Below, piece by piece: positions 33,988 to 46,433 of a DNA stretch of 64,000 nucleotides. The stretch covers positions 18,372,931 through 18,436,930 of the forward strand of contig NC_086386.1 of assembly GCF_036588685.1 (NCBI RefSeq), in the 5' to 3' direction. Every line of letters starts with the position of its first letter. Position 1 is the stretch's first letter. The translations under genes and the position numbers were made by a program. Origin of the DNA: Mytilus trossulus (taxonomy: Eukaryota; Mollusca; Bivalvia; Mytilida; Mytilidae). The notes beneath the pieces are model-generated. The model worked only from the letters and a program-made list of their open reading frames with translations. It was not told the DNA's origin and did not search any database.

Positions 33988-36900
33988 ATGAACATGAGGC
34001 ACATTCCTTTGATGTTTTTGTTTGGATCAGTTCTGCAGACAGTGAATACACGAATTAACTCAACAAACGAATTTTGTTTCAAATCGCACTGCACGTGTAA
34101 CAAGAAACAGAAAAACGCATACCCAACTATATCAGTCCTATTCAGGACCGATAACTCTGTCGAGAGATAATATCGGGTATCGATATTGTTAAAACCAGAC
34201 CAAACGTATTATAAGTCTCTGTTGGAATGTATACAATAACTCTTTTTTTTACACAATTTAAACTTTATATCGATTCATTGCCTGGATCTATGTTAAAATA
34301 TTGAATTAAAAAATAAATTACAACAAAATCATATTCAATGATCGAAATTCATTTACATGTAAATTAAAATTTGAATCAGAATATTTCTTTGAAATAATTA
34401 TAGAAACATATAAATATTTGAATGCCTTTTAAGCAAAAAATAGTTTCTTTTAACGAAATTTTTATCATATTCATATTTTCCTAAAGTTTAAATATAACAT
34501 ACTTCTTCTGATTTGACACGGGAAGGAGAAGATATTTATTTGTACATTTTAAACTCTGGAAATACATGTATACACACTGACAGGATGTTGAATGTCACCT
34601 GATTGCTTTTGGTTTGCACGTCTACCTGACAATATATTATGATGTAACATTATAACCCAAGTAAGATTTCACCTGTTCAGTCAAGGAATGAAATTTTAAA
34701 GGTATAGAATACTTATCTATTATAATAGGTCATTGGGTTTTTTTTCTCTTAGGATGAAAACATTTTTTTTTGTTTTAAAAGGAATGTATAAATATATTTC
34801 TAAAGAAAGATAAAATATACAGAAAACTTGAAAAACACCTTTAAAAAAAAAATAGAGATTTTTTTTATTATAGACTTTGCAAACTATTTTGTGGTAACAG
34901 TATCTCCTGGATGCATATCTCAGTGTCAAAATAAATGTTCCCGTGTCACACTTAAAATATTTTTTTTTATTAAGAAATTTTTAAATCAATGATATCGAAA
35001 TATCACTAAAGGAAAATAACAGAAACATCAGAGATTCTTTATGAAAAATTAAATATAATCTAGGAAAGTCTTACTATGGAAATCATTGATTTGATGCAAC
35101 ATTTTCAAATGATACATCAGCCGCCATTTTGAAAAATCTCGGAAAATTCTCTTTTTTAATTCGATGTTTGACCGAGTTTGCCCTGAAATTAAACTGTTTT
35201 AAGTAGTATTCCTTGCTAGCTATATGTTTGAATATACTTAATCGATTTGCAAAGTTTGTGTTTTATTTACAGAATTTCTTTATTTGTTGTTAAAGTAGAC
35301 ATAGGTATCGGTAATTTAGCATTGCGTCAACGGAGAAATGACGAGAAAAAGTGCATGTTTTACGATTCCGATTTGACCGAATTAAATCAAAAATTAAACT
35401 ATTAGGACCAACATTGTTTGATAGAAATATGTTTGAATATAAAGGATTGATTTGCAAAAGTAAGAAAACGCATCAGGTTTATGAGAAAATTAAACTTTAT
35501 TGAAGCATATATGCATTTCATATGGGGAAATATAATACAAAATGGCGGCTATTATACGTCACAAAAGTCACGTGATGTCTAACTTAGTTGGATATGGCAA
35601 CCTGCACAGGACTTGACTATGTTCCACATGTCCCTAAATTTGTTGAAGAATTTGAATTAATCCATAACAATTTCAGCGATGTCAATTTTTCTAGATGGTT
35701 TCTATCAAACATTACCAAAAATAATATCATCAAATTCAAATTGATCGCAAATTCTATACAATATTTTAAAAAGGACGTTTTTGTGGATTTTATTTCTTTA
35801 AAATCACTGGAAATTTCAGAGGAAAAACATTTAAATGTAACTAGTCTAAAAAATGCGTTGAATTTTGTTAATACAACGCGTCTCAAGAACATTAATTTGT
35901 ATGGAAATTATTGGAAACTGTTTCCTTTTGATGTTTTTGAGGCAATCAGTCTACGAAAAGTGACAACCATATCGCTTGAAAAAAATGGACTGACTGAATT
36001 CGTGTTCCCTAATTGGTATACTGATTTAAGAAACTTAAAAAAGATCAACCTATCAAAAAATAATATCATATATTTAATTCTGGATGATAACGTAAAATTA
36101 TTGGCTGACACAATTGTTCTCTCGGGGAATGATATCGTTCGTATTCCAAACTTTTGTGATACAATGAACAAAAGCAAAGTTCCGATGCTTCGAATTCTGA
36201 TTTTGGACGGCAATGCTTTACCTTATTTATATCCAAAATGTTTCAAGTGTTTGCCAGCATTGCAAAGCATAAATCTAGATGCAAATAGGTTAACCGTTTT
36301 AAGGAATAATACCTTTTCAGAACTACCTCAATTAAAAAAAGTTTTCTTTCGACATAACTATCAGCTGAAAACAATAGAGCCTACGGCTTTCAACAGCACG
36401 TCGTTAATCAGTATATATTTTGGAAACAACAATTTTCGATTTGACAGGACTAATAACAAGTACACTAGGTTTAATGCAGAACATATATTTAAACACTCGC
36501 CATCATTACAAATTTTAGATTTAACGAATAACTATCTGCCGTCTGAAAAAACTACACTTGGTCTGATGTTTGCCCACTTGGATGAGATGACATATTTGAT
36601 GTTACAAGCGGTAGGTTTGAAGGAACTTCATCCTAGCTTTTTTCGAAATTTGACATCATTAGAGAAATTAAATCTTGAAGGAAATTTCATAAATTCTTGG
36701 GCTCCAGAAACTTTTGCTAGTTTGCGTAGCATACAGTATATAAACTTAAGAAATAATTTGATACATGTACTGAACAAATCGTCTTTAACTGAAAATATTT
36801 TGAACCAGCTAGAACAATTGAATCTTGCAAAGAATCCGTTTACTTGTACATGTGACCTCATGTGGTTCCGAAACTGGATTCGAACAACAAAAGTAGACTT

Positions 36901-37621
36901 GGGCTCAAATTTTCCACGAGCGTACACGTGTAATTTTCCTGCTGAAATGCGAGGTCGATTAGTTATTAAATACAATCCAACCACAGAGAGTTGCGAACAA
37001 TCTGATCCGTTTAAAGTAGTCGCAATAATTTTGTCTTCATTTGCATTTTTAGTGATAATTGTAATTTTATTAGTTTACAAGGGTCATACCTATATAAGGA
37101 ACTACTGCTATATTATCAGATTGCATAGACTTCGAAAACAGGGATATTTACGTCTAAACAATAGGAATGATTTCGAATTCCATGCGTTTGTAGTCTACTG
37201 CGATGCTGATAGGGAATGGGTTCATAATGAATTCATCAAACGCATGGAAAATGAACAAATTAAGTTATGTGTTCACCACCGTGAATTTGAACCTGGAGTC
37301 CCAATTACAGAAAATATAGACAAATATATGAACAAATCGTGGAAAGTTGTGATCATTATGAGTAATGATTTTGCTAGTAGCGATTGGTGCCAATGGGAAT
37401 GTGATTATGTTCAAGAAAGAAGACGCCGGCAAGGAAAAGATGCATGCGTTCTGATCATGCTGAAGGCGATTGATGCGTATCACATGACCAGTGGTATAAG
37501 GTCCTTGTTACATACAACACCGTATCTACGCTACAAGAAAGGCATAGGGGAAGCTTTGTTTTGGCAGGCAGTGCTGAATACTCTTAGAAGACCACTAAGT
37601 GTGCCACCCATGGCCATCTAA
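33988..37621 (+). pseudogene. Toll-like receptor, upstream copy, split by a 1,477 bp insertion
   Basis: Two halves of one TLR coding sequence. 33988-34119 encodes 44 residues: signal peptide and start of the LRR N-cap, matching the intact neighbour. 35597-37621 encodes the rest. The interrupting DNA (34120-35596) has inverted ends and is bounded by GCA on both sides; the reading frames of the two halves agree exactly. Without the insertion the length would be 717 residues against 716 in the neighbour. The 3' half alone is open from an ATG at 35588 that belongs to the insertion end. It could give a 677-residue product lacking a signal peptide: LRRs, LRRCT with NPFTCTCDLMWF, transmembrane segment, and TIR domain (last 149 residues) with the BB-loop-like REFEPGVPITENI. 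Whether it is expressed is unknown. Confidence 0.85.
34120..35596. mobile_element. Insertion element inside the upstream TLR gene
   Basis: 1,477 bp, very AT-rich, no ORF. The left end reads TACCCAACTATATCAGTCCT; the right end in reverse complement, two bases in, reads TATCCAACTAAGTTAGACAT; 14 of 20 positions agree. GCA occurs directly before it (34117-34119) and directly after it (35597-35599), a possible 3 bp target duplication. It lacks GT-AG borders at the protein-defined edges, so an intron is unlikely. The superfamily is not identified. Confidence 0.7.
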
Positions 37622-38000
37622 TATGTTCATGGAAAATGTAACAACTTTTTATCTTCTGTTGTTAATTGCCATTTCCGTGAATAACACGTTCCTTTGACTC
37701 CTTAAACATTTATATTAACATTGTGTAACAGATTTGTTTATATGATATTACTGATAATATACTGTTGTCATTTAGTGACGAATCTGGTATTTTGCAACCA
37801 AATAAATATTCACTGTTATTTTTGTTTGTTTTTTTTTGTTTGTGTTTTTTTTTATAAGGTTTTTGATAAAACTACAATGATTCAGTTTACATTTTACCTT
37901 TAAAACTGGGAATTTTTGTTTTTACATTAAATAAAATTATGTCAACAAGTGCTAGTACTGTTAATAAAATTTCTGTATGAAATAAACATCAGAGATTATT
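37622..38000 (+). other. 3' flank / UTR of upstream TLR gene
   Basis: Similarity to the flank of the downstream TLR gene continues for about 90 bp past the stop (CCTTTGACTCCTTAAA here, CCTTGACTCCTTAAA there). Candidate AATAAA signals occur near 37801, 37930 and 37965. Confidence 0.5.
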
Positions 38001-40444
38001 TTTAGTTGTAGTTGATCATGACCTCTGACAGGTATTGTTTCACCAAAAGACTTTAAGCATTGGTTGTAAATTTGCATATATAAATGAGATGTGTTCATAA
38101 TTTAGGGTATGCTAGTACATGATTTTTATGAACGTAAAAATTGGTTAAAAGATTTCGAAAGCTGTGAAAATAACACATAATAACAAAAAAGAACGTTCTT
38201 CAAGCATATTTTCCGAAGATATATATCAGCATTCCTTGGTACGATATATATGTTTTTTTTAAATTTTGTACTTTTACTTTGTGATTTGTTTCCTGTTATC
38301 CCGATATCATAGGGTAACGCATTTCCGTGTATTGATCATAATATATCTGTATAACTGTCTTCAATGTATCTATTTTTATTGTGTTAAATTTGTACTTTGC
38401 ATTATTATTGTATGTCATATCGGTATATATAGCAAGGCGTGTTTCCTGTTGTGTCTTGATTATAGATGTATAACTTTCTTCTGTAAAACTTTTGTTGTCC
38501 AACTGAGCAAGATTAAATATTTAATTTATTTGCAAGTAAGTTTTAGATCTTGAAATTTTGACCAGGTATGTACATGTCTACTGTTGATAGTAGTTTGTTG
38601 ACCTATGGATACTTTTTGCTTTGTTGTCCTATTCAGTATGGGCCACAGTATCTTCTTTTTAATTCATCGATGTTTGAAAGTCCTTTTTTTAATTTTAAAT
38701 AATCCAAATAAAAGTGTTTACTTACACAATAACAATGTACGATACAAATAACTCACTGTTTTCAATTAAAGAACTAAAGTACAAATCTAAAAAGTAAATC
38801 GAACCTTAAAAAAATGAAAATTGAAAAGAGTTTTTGGTGTTAACTCAGGTTTCTGATTTGATTGCCCCTGCAATACACATGTACTGCTATACACTACATC
38901 CAGGTCTGACTTTCATCCAGCCACTTACTGAGTGATACTTGTATTTAATTTACTTAAAGCTCTAGTAAAGTTATAATACAATAAAAACATAAGAGGATGT
39001 CGTATGATTGCAGCTGATGGCTCTCCACCAAACACTAAATGACATTAGTGACAGTTGGTTGACAAACACGCACAATGATGCATAGGTTTGCATTGAACCC
39101 CTAAGGAATCTACAAATCCATCTGTTTTCTAACGAAACAACTTAAACTATCTCAATTAAAATGACCATAGGTCTTCGTATATTTATCATTTCATCTTAGA
39201 ATTCATTGATCATGAGTGGTTGTTCTTATCTTTGTTGTCAATTAATAACTTTATTTGAATTTCATTCCCCACGATTCATTAGAATTTTAAACTAAGAATA
39301 AAAGAAGTTGGTGTTAAATATAGCCAGTTGCACTAATTTTTGCCAACTACATCATCATCTCAGTACATGATTTTGTTCAGAATTGAATTTGCATGAAATT
39401 CAATCCTCATGCAGCCAGCTTTCTATGACAGTTTGTCATTAAAAAGAAAATCATTTTATCGTTTACCATATTTAGAAATTCATTTTGCCAGAAAAAATAT
39501 TATTAAAAATACTTTCTTTATATGAGGTTAGATGATTTTACATCTTAACTTTGGTGTTTTCACAATGCCTTTTTTCCATCGACAGTTATAGGAGTATTGA
39601 ATTTCCTTCAAGAATAACATTCAGATCATATGTATTTAGCGGCAAGGAGACATGATCGTACAAAGTGTAATATAGTCGAAACTAAAATAAATATGTCTCT
39701 GGAATAGAATAATTTAATAATAAAAAAACGGTACATGTCTCAAACGCTGTGGTTTTTCTTTCGGAAGAAAAAGTCGAAAGCCTAGAATAAGCCACATTAA
39801 ATTGACGCTTGTGAAGATAAAATAACAAATATAAAATACTGCCGATAATATATGAAAATAGATAAATAAATTCGATTGGTGACTTGAGTGGTTTTTGGTT
39901 CGTAGCATGAGTTGTATGTTCCTAAGAAAGCTACAATTTATTCGAAAAATACCTTTATGGTCTAAATACTCATATAGTCCGACCCGTTAATATATAAAAA
40001 AATCTAATACTAATATGGTCCGACCATATGTGTATTGTTGGACCATATGAGTATATGGACATAGTTATGACCATACGCTTATGATTGAAATATTGATATG
40101 TTTCGAATAAGAAATGATATAGTGCAAGTTTTCGTATAAAATGTTTGTTCAAAACGTCAGTTAAACATATATGGAAAACGACATCGACGTTTTTTCTGAA
40201 TAACAGGAGAAATTAGATTGACATTTTACCTTGCCACCGATGGCTCATTAAGTGATTTTAGAGGCTCCAACCATCAGGCAGGCAAAAGCATTTAATTTCC
40301 TTGTTCAAATAAGTGGGTTTTCTGTTGGCTGTTTTTGACAAAAACTGGTGAAGGAGCTATACAGTTTGTTTTCTGATCTTAAAAGTCAGTCAACAATTCT
40401 TAGTTTATGATATAGCACGGCAAATCGATCGACTCGATTTCCCT
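38001..40444. other. Intergenic DNA between the TLR genes, no gene seen
   Basis: AT-rich. A weak fragment of a dispersed repeat near 38995-39060 has GGATGTCGTATGATTG and CTCTCCACCAAACACTAAAT. Short ORFs (38266-38553, 39714-39908) have no recognisable features. Confidence 0.5.
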
Positions 40445-41571
40445 TACCGAAGGCTCAACAGTGGTTCTAGAATCGAACGGTGACAATTGAATGGTCGAAT
40501 CAATTTCGTAGATGTATGTATTGAAAACCAAACAATTGAAAAAGTTTTACAAAATTTGAATGAGGCCATATATAATAAACTTTTTTAGGTGAAAAAAAAC
40601 CGAGTGATTCTAATAATTTTAACAATTTCAGAATGTGCATTTACAGAAAATCTGTTAAGCTGACGAAATGATGGGCAGATCAATCGTTTTTCGATCTTTC
40701 TCAAAAATTTAATAAGTGTTTTATTTTTAAACAAATGTTATATCATTTAAATGAGGAAGTATTTCTCTAAATTTAAGCGATTTTCATTTATGTTAATAAT
40801 TCTTACGTATATTGAGTCCATACATTCGTCAACAATTATTCACATTGGATACTAGCGGTCTTTGGAAGATAAACATAGGACAGTTATATTAAGACAAACC
40901 GTACGTATTTTTAGCTGCTTACCAGAAATAAACAGCCATCTAAAGTAATTATTTGTTAAATATATCTTTTTATAATATAATCAAAATATTTTCCACATTC
41001 TCTGTGATGTTTAGGGTACAAATCAATCATATTTTCTTTTGACTATTTTAACGAATTTCAAAGTGACTACAGCATTGCGTTTGTGCCATTATATGTCAAA
41101 CAACCAATAATTAATTGATTGTGTTACTAGAATTCGATTATGATAAGAATAAGAAGACTACCTCTGCATCACCAAATTGCACTTAAAATTTAGCATTAAT
41201 CTTATGAGGGGAAACGGGGTTTGATTCAAACCACTGTTAGTCTCTGTACTCATTCAAATATTTTATTTAAGGTAGGAAAACCTTTTGCCTCGACCAGACT
41301 TCAAAAATCAGTTCATAATTATGGAAAGTTTGATTTATGTATAAAACTAAAACAAAAATCGGGACCATGCATATGTATACAGCTAACATAAAAAAACGCA
41401 TTTTTAAATGTTGCCGATTGTAATTATTTATCCGTACATTTTCAGTAACATAAAAGTTATTTGATAAACATTTATAACATAGATAAAATTCTCACATGTA
41501 GTCGGAAGACAATATATTTATGAATGAACACTTTATTTTGAACACGTTAAATTATTGGTTATCAAAATAAT

Positions 41572-41860
41572 AATAAAAAAGATGTGGTATTGCCAATAAA
41601 CAACTCTCTACAAGATTAAATGACGTAAAAGTTAATAACTAGAGTTCACAGTACAGCCTTTGACAAAAAGCAAAACCCAAATTGCATAGTAAGCTAAAGG
41701 ACCCCCGAAGGATTTATGTAAACTATAAAAGAAAAAGTTTAAATATATATTATATACAGCAAAAAACGACATCCACTTATTTTAAGGCTCCAGACTTGGG
41801 ACAGTCACGTTCATAATGTGGTGGGGTCAATGAAATCAGAAACGCCACTAAAGACACGGG
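41572..41860 (+). repeat. Dispersed mussel repeat inserted in the downstream TLR 5' flank
   Basis: Same family as 30750-31020: GATGTGGTATTGCCAATAAA at the start, then an eroded CAGTACAGCCTTTGAC block and GGCTCCAGACTTGGGACAG. It has no counterpart at the matching place in the upstream TLR flank, so it post-dates the duplication or was lost there. Confidence 0.6.
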
Positions 41861-42635
41861 CATAGAAAACAACTTGGAATACATAACCATTGTAAGACGG
41901 TACTCTGTTTTTTCGACGTTTATTCATTCACTATTATTTTGTTTGTCTTCTAAATTATTTAAATGTCAGTGATGCATAAGTATAAATAATAAAAGAACAT
42001 TTAGTAACATCGTTTCCATGTTAATCAGTTACCGCCATTTCAACTTTATTTTTCACTCCACATATCGACACAACATGATACATACTAATAAATTCAATTA
42101 CCTTATAATGTAAATCATCATTAAAACGAACATATTCAATGAATGTCATTTTTAATGAAGATTCATTCGATAATTTTTCGAGAAATTGCAATTGGAAGTG
42201 CAATTTCTGAATTTTCACGTACTTTAACGTACATTCTATTTGTCTATTCATTAATTTAAACAAAATTGAATTTAGTTTCAATGGAAGTAAATGTAATAAT
42301 CGGCTACTTTTTGAAGATTTTGAAAAGAAGTTCAACTAGTCCTAAATGCATCCATATTTCATAAAATCACATATACCATCGACTAACGTATAGTCAAGTT
42401 CCGTTTTGGCATTTTCATCAATGATTCTTTTCAAAAAACATTTTTTTCCGGTTATTCCGGGTACATGTGTAATTGCTGCACGCACATCGCATTGGTTTCT
42501 AATGAATTACTATACTTTGATGTGTGCGATTGTCGTTTTGTGTTGTAAAACCTCTTTTGCGTTTGATTTGATAGCCACAGCTAAACATACCTTGGTGCAG
42601 ATATTTATGATCATGTTTGTTTTCAGATTGTTACC

Positions 42636-44786
42636 ATGATGATGCATATTAATTTGATGTGTTTGTTTGGATGGGGTCTGCAAATAGTGAAAACACGTAT
42701 TAACACAACAAACGAATATTGTTTTAAATCATATTGCACGTATAACGAGACAGAGAAAAGCGCGACCTGTACAGGACTTGACTATGTTCCACACGTCCCA
42801 AGAAATGTTGAAAAATTAGAATTAAGCCATAACAATTTTAGTGATGTCAATATTTCGAGATGGTTTTTATCAAATATTACCGGAATTAATATCAAAGAGA
42901 TCAAATTGATCGGAAATTCCATAAAAGTTGTTGAAAGTGACGTCTTTGTAGATTTTGTTTCTTTGACAACACTGACAATTTCAGATGAAAAACAGTTAAA
43001 TGTAACTAGTCTGTGTAATGCATTAATCTTCGTAAATACAACTCGTCTCAAGCGAATTCATTTGTATAAAAACTATTGGAATTACATTCCTTTTGATGTT
43101 TTTGAGGCAATCAGCCTCAGACAAGTGACATCCATATCGCTTGAAAACAATCAGCTTGCTACCTTCAAGATCCCTGATTGGTATACGGAATTAAGAAACC
43201 TAAAAACAATCAATCTATCAGATAATAATATCATACATTTAAATCTTTACGATAATGTGACATTATTGGTTGAACAACTTGATCTCTCAAGGAATGATTT
43301 TGTTCGCATTCCAACTTTTTGTAATAAAATGAAAAGAAGCCAAGTTCCGAAGCTTAGAAGTCTGATTTTGAACGGTAATGCTATACGTTATTTATACCCA
43401 AAATGTTTCAGCTGCATGCCATCACTGCAGAACATAAGTCTACATGCCAATAGATTAACGATTTTGAGGAATAATACCTTTTCAGACGTACCTCAATTAA
43501 AACATGTCTTCTTTCAATTTAATTATCAGCTAAAAACGATACAGCCTATGGCTTTCAACAGCACGTCGTTAATCAGTATACATTTTGGATACAACAATTT
43601 TCGATTCGACAAGACCAATAACAAAAACGCCAGGTTTAATGCAGATCAAATATTTAAACACACGCCGTCATTACAATTTTTAGATTTAACGAATAACTAT
43701 CTGCCGTCTGACAAAACTACACTAGGTTTGATGTTTGCTCATTTGGATGAGATGAAATATTTGATTTTACAAGCAGTATGTTTGACAGAAATTCATCCGA
43801 ACCTTTTTAGAAATTTGACATCCTTAGAGAAAATAATTCTTCAGGGAAATTTTATAAGTTCTTGGGCGCCAGAAACTTTTGATAATATGCGCAGCATAAA
43901 GTATATAAACTTAAGAAATAATTTGATACATACACTGAACAAATCATCTTTGTCTGAAAACATTTTATACCAACTAGAAAAATTGGACCTTGCAAAGAAC
44001 CCATTTACCTGCACATGTGACCTTATGTGGTTCCGAAACTGGGTTCGAACAACAGAAGTAAACTTGTCTTTGACTTTTCCAAAAGAGTACATATGTAATT
44101 TTCCAGCTGAAATGCGTGGTCGTTTACTTATTGAATACAATCCAACGCCAGAGAGTTGTGAACCAACTAATCCGTTTATAGTAATCGCAACAATTTTGTC
44201 AACATTTACATTTGTGGTGATAGTTGTAATATTACTAGCTTACAAGGGTCACACCTATATAAGGAACTGTTGCTATATATTGAGATTGCATAGACTTCGA
44301 AAACAGGGATATTTACGTCTAAACAATAGTGATGATTTTGAATTCCATGCGTTTGTGGTGTATTGCGATGCTGATAGGGAATGGGTTCATAGTGAGTTCA
44401 TCAAACGCATGGAACATGAACAAATTAAGTTATGTGTTCACCACCGTGAATTTGATCCGGGAGTCCCAATTACAGAAAATATAGACAGGTATATGAACAA
44501 ATCGTGGAAAGTTGTGATCATTATGAGTAATGATTTTGCTAGTAGTGATTGGTGCCAATGGGAATGTGATTATGTTCAAGAAAGAAGACGTCGACAAGGA
44601 AAAGATGCATGTGTTCTAATCATGCTGAAGGCGATTGATGCGTATCACATGACCAGTGGTATAAGGTCCTTGGTACATACAACACCGTACCTACGCTACA
44701 AGAAAGGTATAGGGGAAGCTTTGTTTTGGCAGGCAGTACTAAATACTCTTAGAAAACCACTAAGTGTGCCACCCATGGCCATCTAA
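42636..44786 (+). CDS. Toll-like receptor, intact, single coding exon
   Basis: 716-residue pattern-recognition receptor; signals through its cytoplasmic TIR domain (MyD88-type adaptors in known TLRs). Features: signal peptide about residues 1-23; Cys-containing N-cap about 28-52 (CTGLDYVPHVP); about a dozen or more LRRs to residue 450; a single LRRCT at 455-508 (NPFTCTCDLMWFRNW, then CNF..PESCE); transmembrane helix about 514-535; TIR domain 568-716 with FHAFVVYCDADREW (box 1), REFDPGVPITENI (box 2/BB loop), and FWQAVLNTL near the C-terminus (box 3-like). One cysteine cluster next to the membrane makes it a single-cysteine-cluster TLR, the form expanded in bivalves. An acceptor-like CAG lies 10 bp before the ATG. 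Ligand and exact subfamily cannot be told from sequence. Confidence 0.95.
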   Translation: MMMHINLMCLFGWGLQIVKTRINTTNEYCFKSYCTYNETEKSATCTGLDYVPHVPRNVEKLELSHNNFSDVNISRWFLSNITGINIKEIKLIGNSIKVVESDVFVDFVSLTTLTISDEKQLNVTSLCNALIFVNTTRLKRIHLYKNYWNYIPFDVFEAISLRQVTSISLENNQLATFKIPDWYTELRNLKTINLSDNNIIHLNLYDNVTLLVEQLDLSRNDFVRIPTFCNKMKRSQVPKLRSLILNGNAIRYLYPKCFSCMPSLQNISLHANRLTILRNNTFSDVPQLKHVFFQFNYQLKTIQPMAFNSTSLISIHFGYNNFRFDKTNNKNARFNADQIFKHTPSLQFLDLTNNYLPSDKTTLGLMFAHLDEMKYLILQAVCLTEIHPNLFRNLTSLEKIILQGNFISSWAPETFDNMRSIKYINLRNNLIHTLNKSSLSENILYQLEKLDLAKNPFTCTCDLMWFRNWVRTTEVNLSLTFPKEYICNFPAEMRGRLLIEYNPTPESCEPTNPFIVIATILSTFTFVVIVVILLAYKGHTYIRNCCYILRLHRLRKQGYLRLNNSDDFEFHAFVVYCDADREWVHSEFIKRMEHEQIKLCVHHREFDPGVPITENIDRYMNKSWKVVIIMSNDFASSDWCQWECDYVQERRRRQGKDACVLIMLKAIDAYHMTSGIRSLVHTTPYLRYKKGIGEALFWQAVLNTLRKPLSVPPMAI

Positions 44787-45060
44787 TATGTGGATTTGAA
44801 ATTATGATTCCTAGTTTTCCGATTATTTTGGTAATTGTCATTTCCTTGAATTTGATGTTCCTTGACTCCTTAAAGAGGTGTACTTTTTCTAAATTATTGG
44901 ACATCCGCATGTTTTCAGTGACATCACTGATTCTAACGAACTTAATACTTTTTTTTGTCAAATTTTTTTCAGGGGGGAATATCATAAATTTCTCAAAAGG
45001 TATAACAGATTTAAATACAAATACAGGGTCTTTATTGTGAAAGTATGATTTCACATTGTT
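44787..45060 (+). other. 3' flank / UTR of downstream TLR gene
   Basis: Partly alignable with the upstream gene's flank for about 90 bp. The overlapping small ORFs (44804-45040 plus, 44749-45063 minus) look like chance frames in UTR. Confidence 0.45.
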
Positions 45061-45679
45061 CATGATTTAAATTGAATTGGAATAAAGTATTTTAAAGGAG
45101 AATTCAATATAAACTTTAGCTGAAACGTTTTCATTACTTTGTTTGAAAACAGTGATAAATAAAATGTATGCATTTTATACATTTTTTTTGTTTGTTCAAT
45201 CATTAATGAACGTAATATATTTATATTTGGTGAAAGGGACAGTAGCTACGAGTTACATAAAAAATATCATTAGGTTTTGTTTGTTCAATCATTAATGAAA
45301 GTGAAACAGTGAAACAATCATACGCTGGTAGCAGTCAGTATGGTTAAATTATGTCAAAATAAGCTAAGAAACTTAGATGATGAATTATTCACTTGCAAAT
45401 TTATATTTTTTATAGATACTTACTTACTTTTTTATGCTTATTATAATAGAAAATACAGAAGACATCATGCATTTTTTTAATAGGCCAAAAAAAATTAACA
45501 TATAAAGGTATTGCCCCCTCTTATAATGTTTACAAATTAAATTACAGAATGTGTTTAACAGTGAAATGTTAAACAAGAAAAGTCTGCCCAAAGTAAAGTA
45601 AATATCCAGAGAAATATGATCACATGGAAAGATCGTTATTTTGAGATAATATTTTTTTCAAATGAAATGTTATATAATA

Positions 45680-45870
45680 GGGATGTTCTGGTATCTAACA
45701 GAAAACCCTTGCCGTTTTTAGCACAACTTTTTTTATCTTTTGGTCCTCGATGCTGTTCAACTTTGTACTTGTTTCGGCTTTCAAACTTTTGTATCTGGCC
45801 GTCACAAGTAGGTCTTGTGTGGACAAAATGCACTTCTGGCGTATTAAAATTTTGAGCTTGTGGCCTTTTG
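45680..45870 (+). repeat. Dispersed mussel repeat (CTCGATGCTGTTCAACTT type)
   Basis: Contains GGTCCTCGATGCTGTTCAAC and CACTTCTGGCGTATTAAAAT. A short relative occurs at 52850-52915 (GACGAAACGCCCGTCTGGCG). Confidence 0.55.
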
Positions 45871-45984
45871 GTGGCTGTTGTTCGTGTGTTTCTTTGTCAA
45901 TTGTGTTTTTTTTTTTTTTTATATATAAATTTATTTATATTGTACTCCTTTGGTGTTGTATTGTCATTTTGATGTTATATTTCA

Positions 45985-46385
45985 CATGGCCATAAAAGTG
46001 CGAGATTGCATGCCACAAAACTAGGTTCAACCCACCATTTTTTCCTTTAAAAATGACATGTACTTAGTCAGGATTATGGCCATTGTTATATTATAGTTCG
46101 TTTCTGTGTGTTTGTTACATTTTAATGTTGCGTCGTTTGTTTTCTCTATTTTTTTAGTCGCAATTCACATTGCGGTAAGACGTGCCACAGTACTTGTCTA
46201 TTCCAAATTCATGTATGTGGTTTTCATGTTATTTTTGTTATTCTCGTAGGATTTTGTCTGAAGCTCGGTCCGTTTCTGTGTTTGTTATATTTTAGTGTTA
46301 TGTCGTTGTTCTCCTCTTATGTTTTATGCGTTTCCCTCGGTTTTAGTTTGTTACCCCGATTTTGTTTTTTGTCCATGGATTTATG
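45985..46385 (+). repeat. Dispersed mussel repeat (CCACAAAACTAGGTTCAACC type)
   Basis: Contains TATGGCCATTGTTATATTAT, GTTCGTTTCTGTGTGTTTGT and an imperfect internal duplication (GTCCGTTTCTGTGTTTGTTA). A fragment of the first part recurs at 47490-47590 (AACCAGGTTCAATCCACC). Confidence 0.55.
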
Positions 46386-46433
46386 AGTTTTGAATAGCAG
46401 TATACTACTGTTGCCTTTATATATAACTCTCTA

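Noticed and set aside
34120..35596. Reading the TLR interruption as a normal intron
   Set aside because: The protein-defined borders are GCA|TAC and ATG|GCA, without GT-AG. The neighbouring TLR has no intron there, and the ends are partly inverted repeats.
42021..42335. 104-codon minus-strand ORF upstream of the intact TLR
   Set aside because: No recognisable domain, and it lies in the AT-rich duplicated 5' flank. The short GCAATTTCT inverted repeat inside it suggests non-coding DNA.
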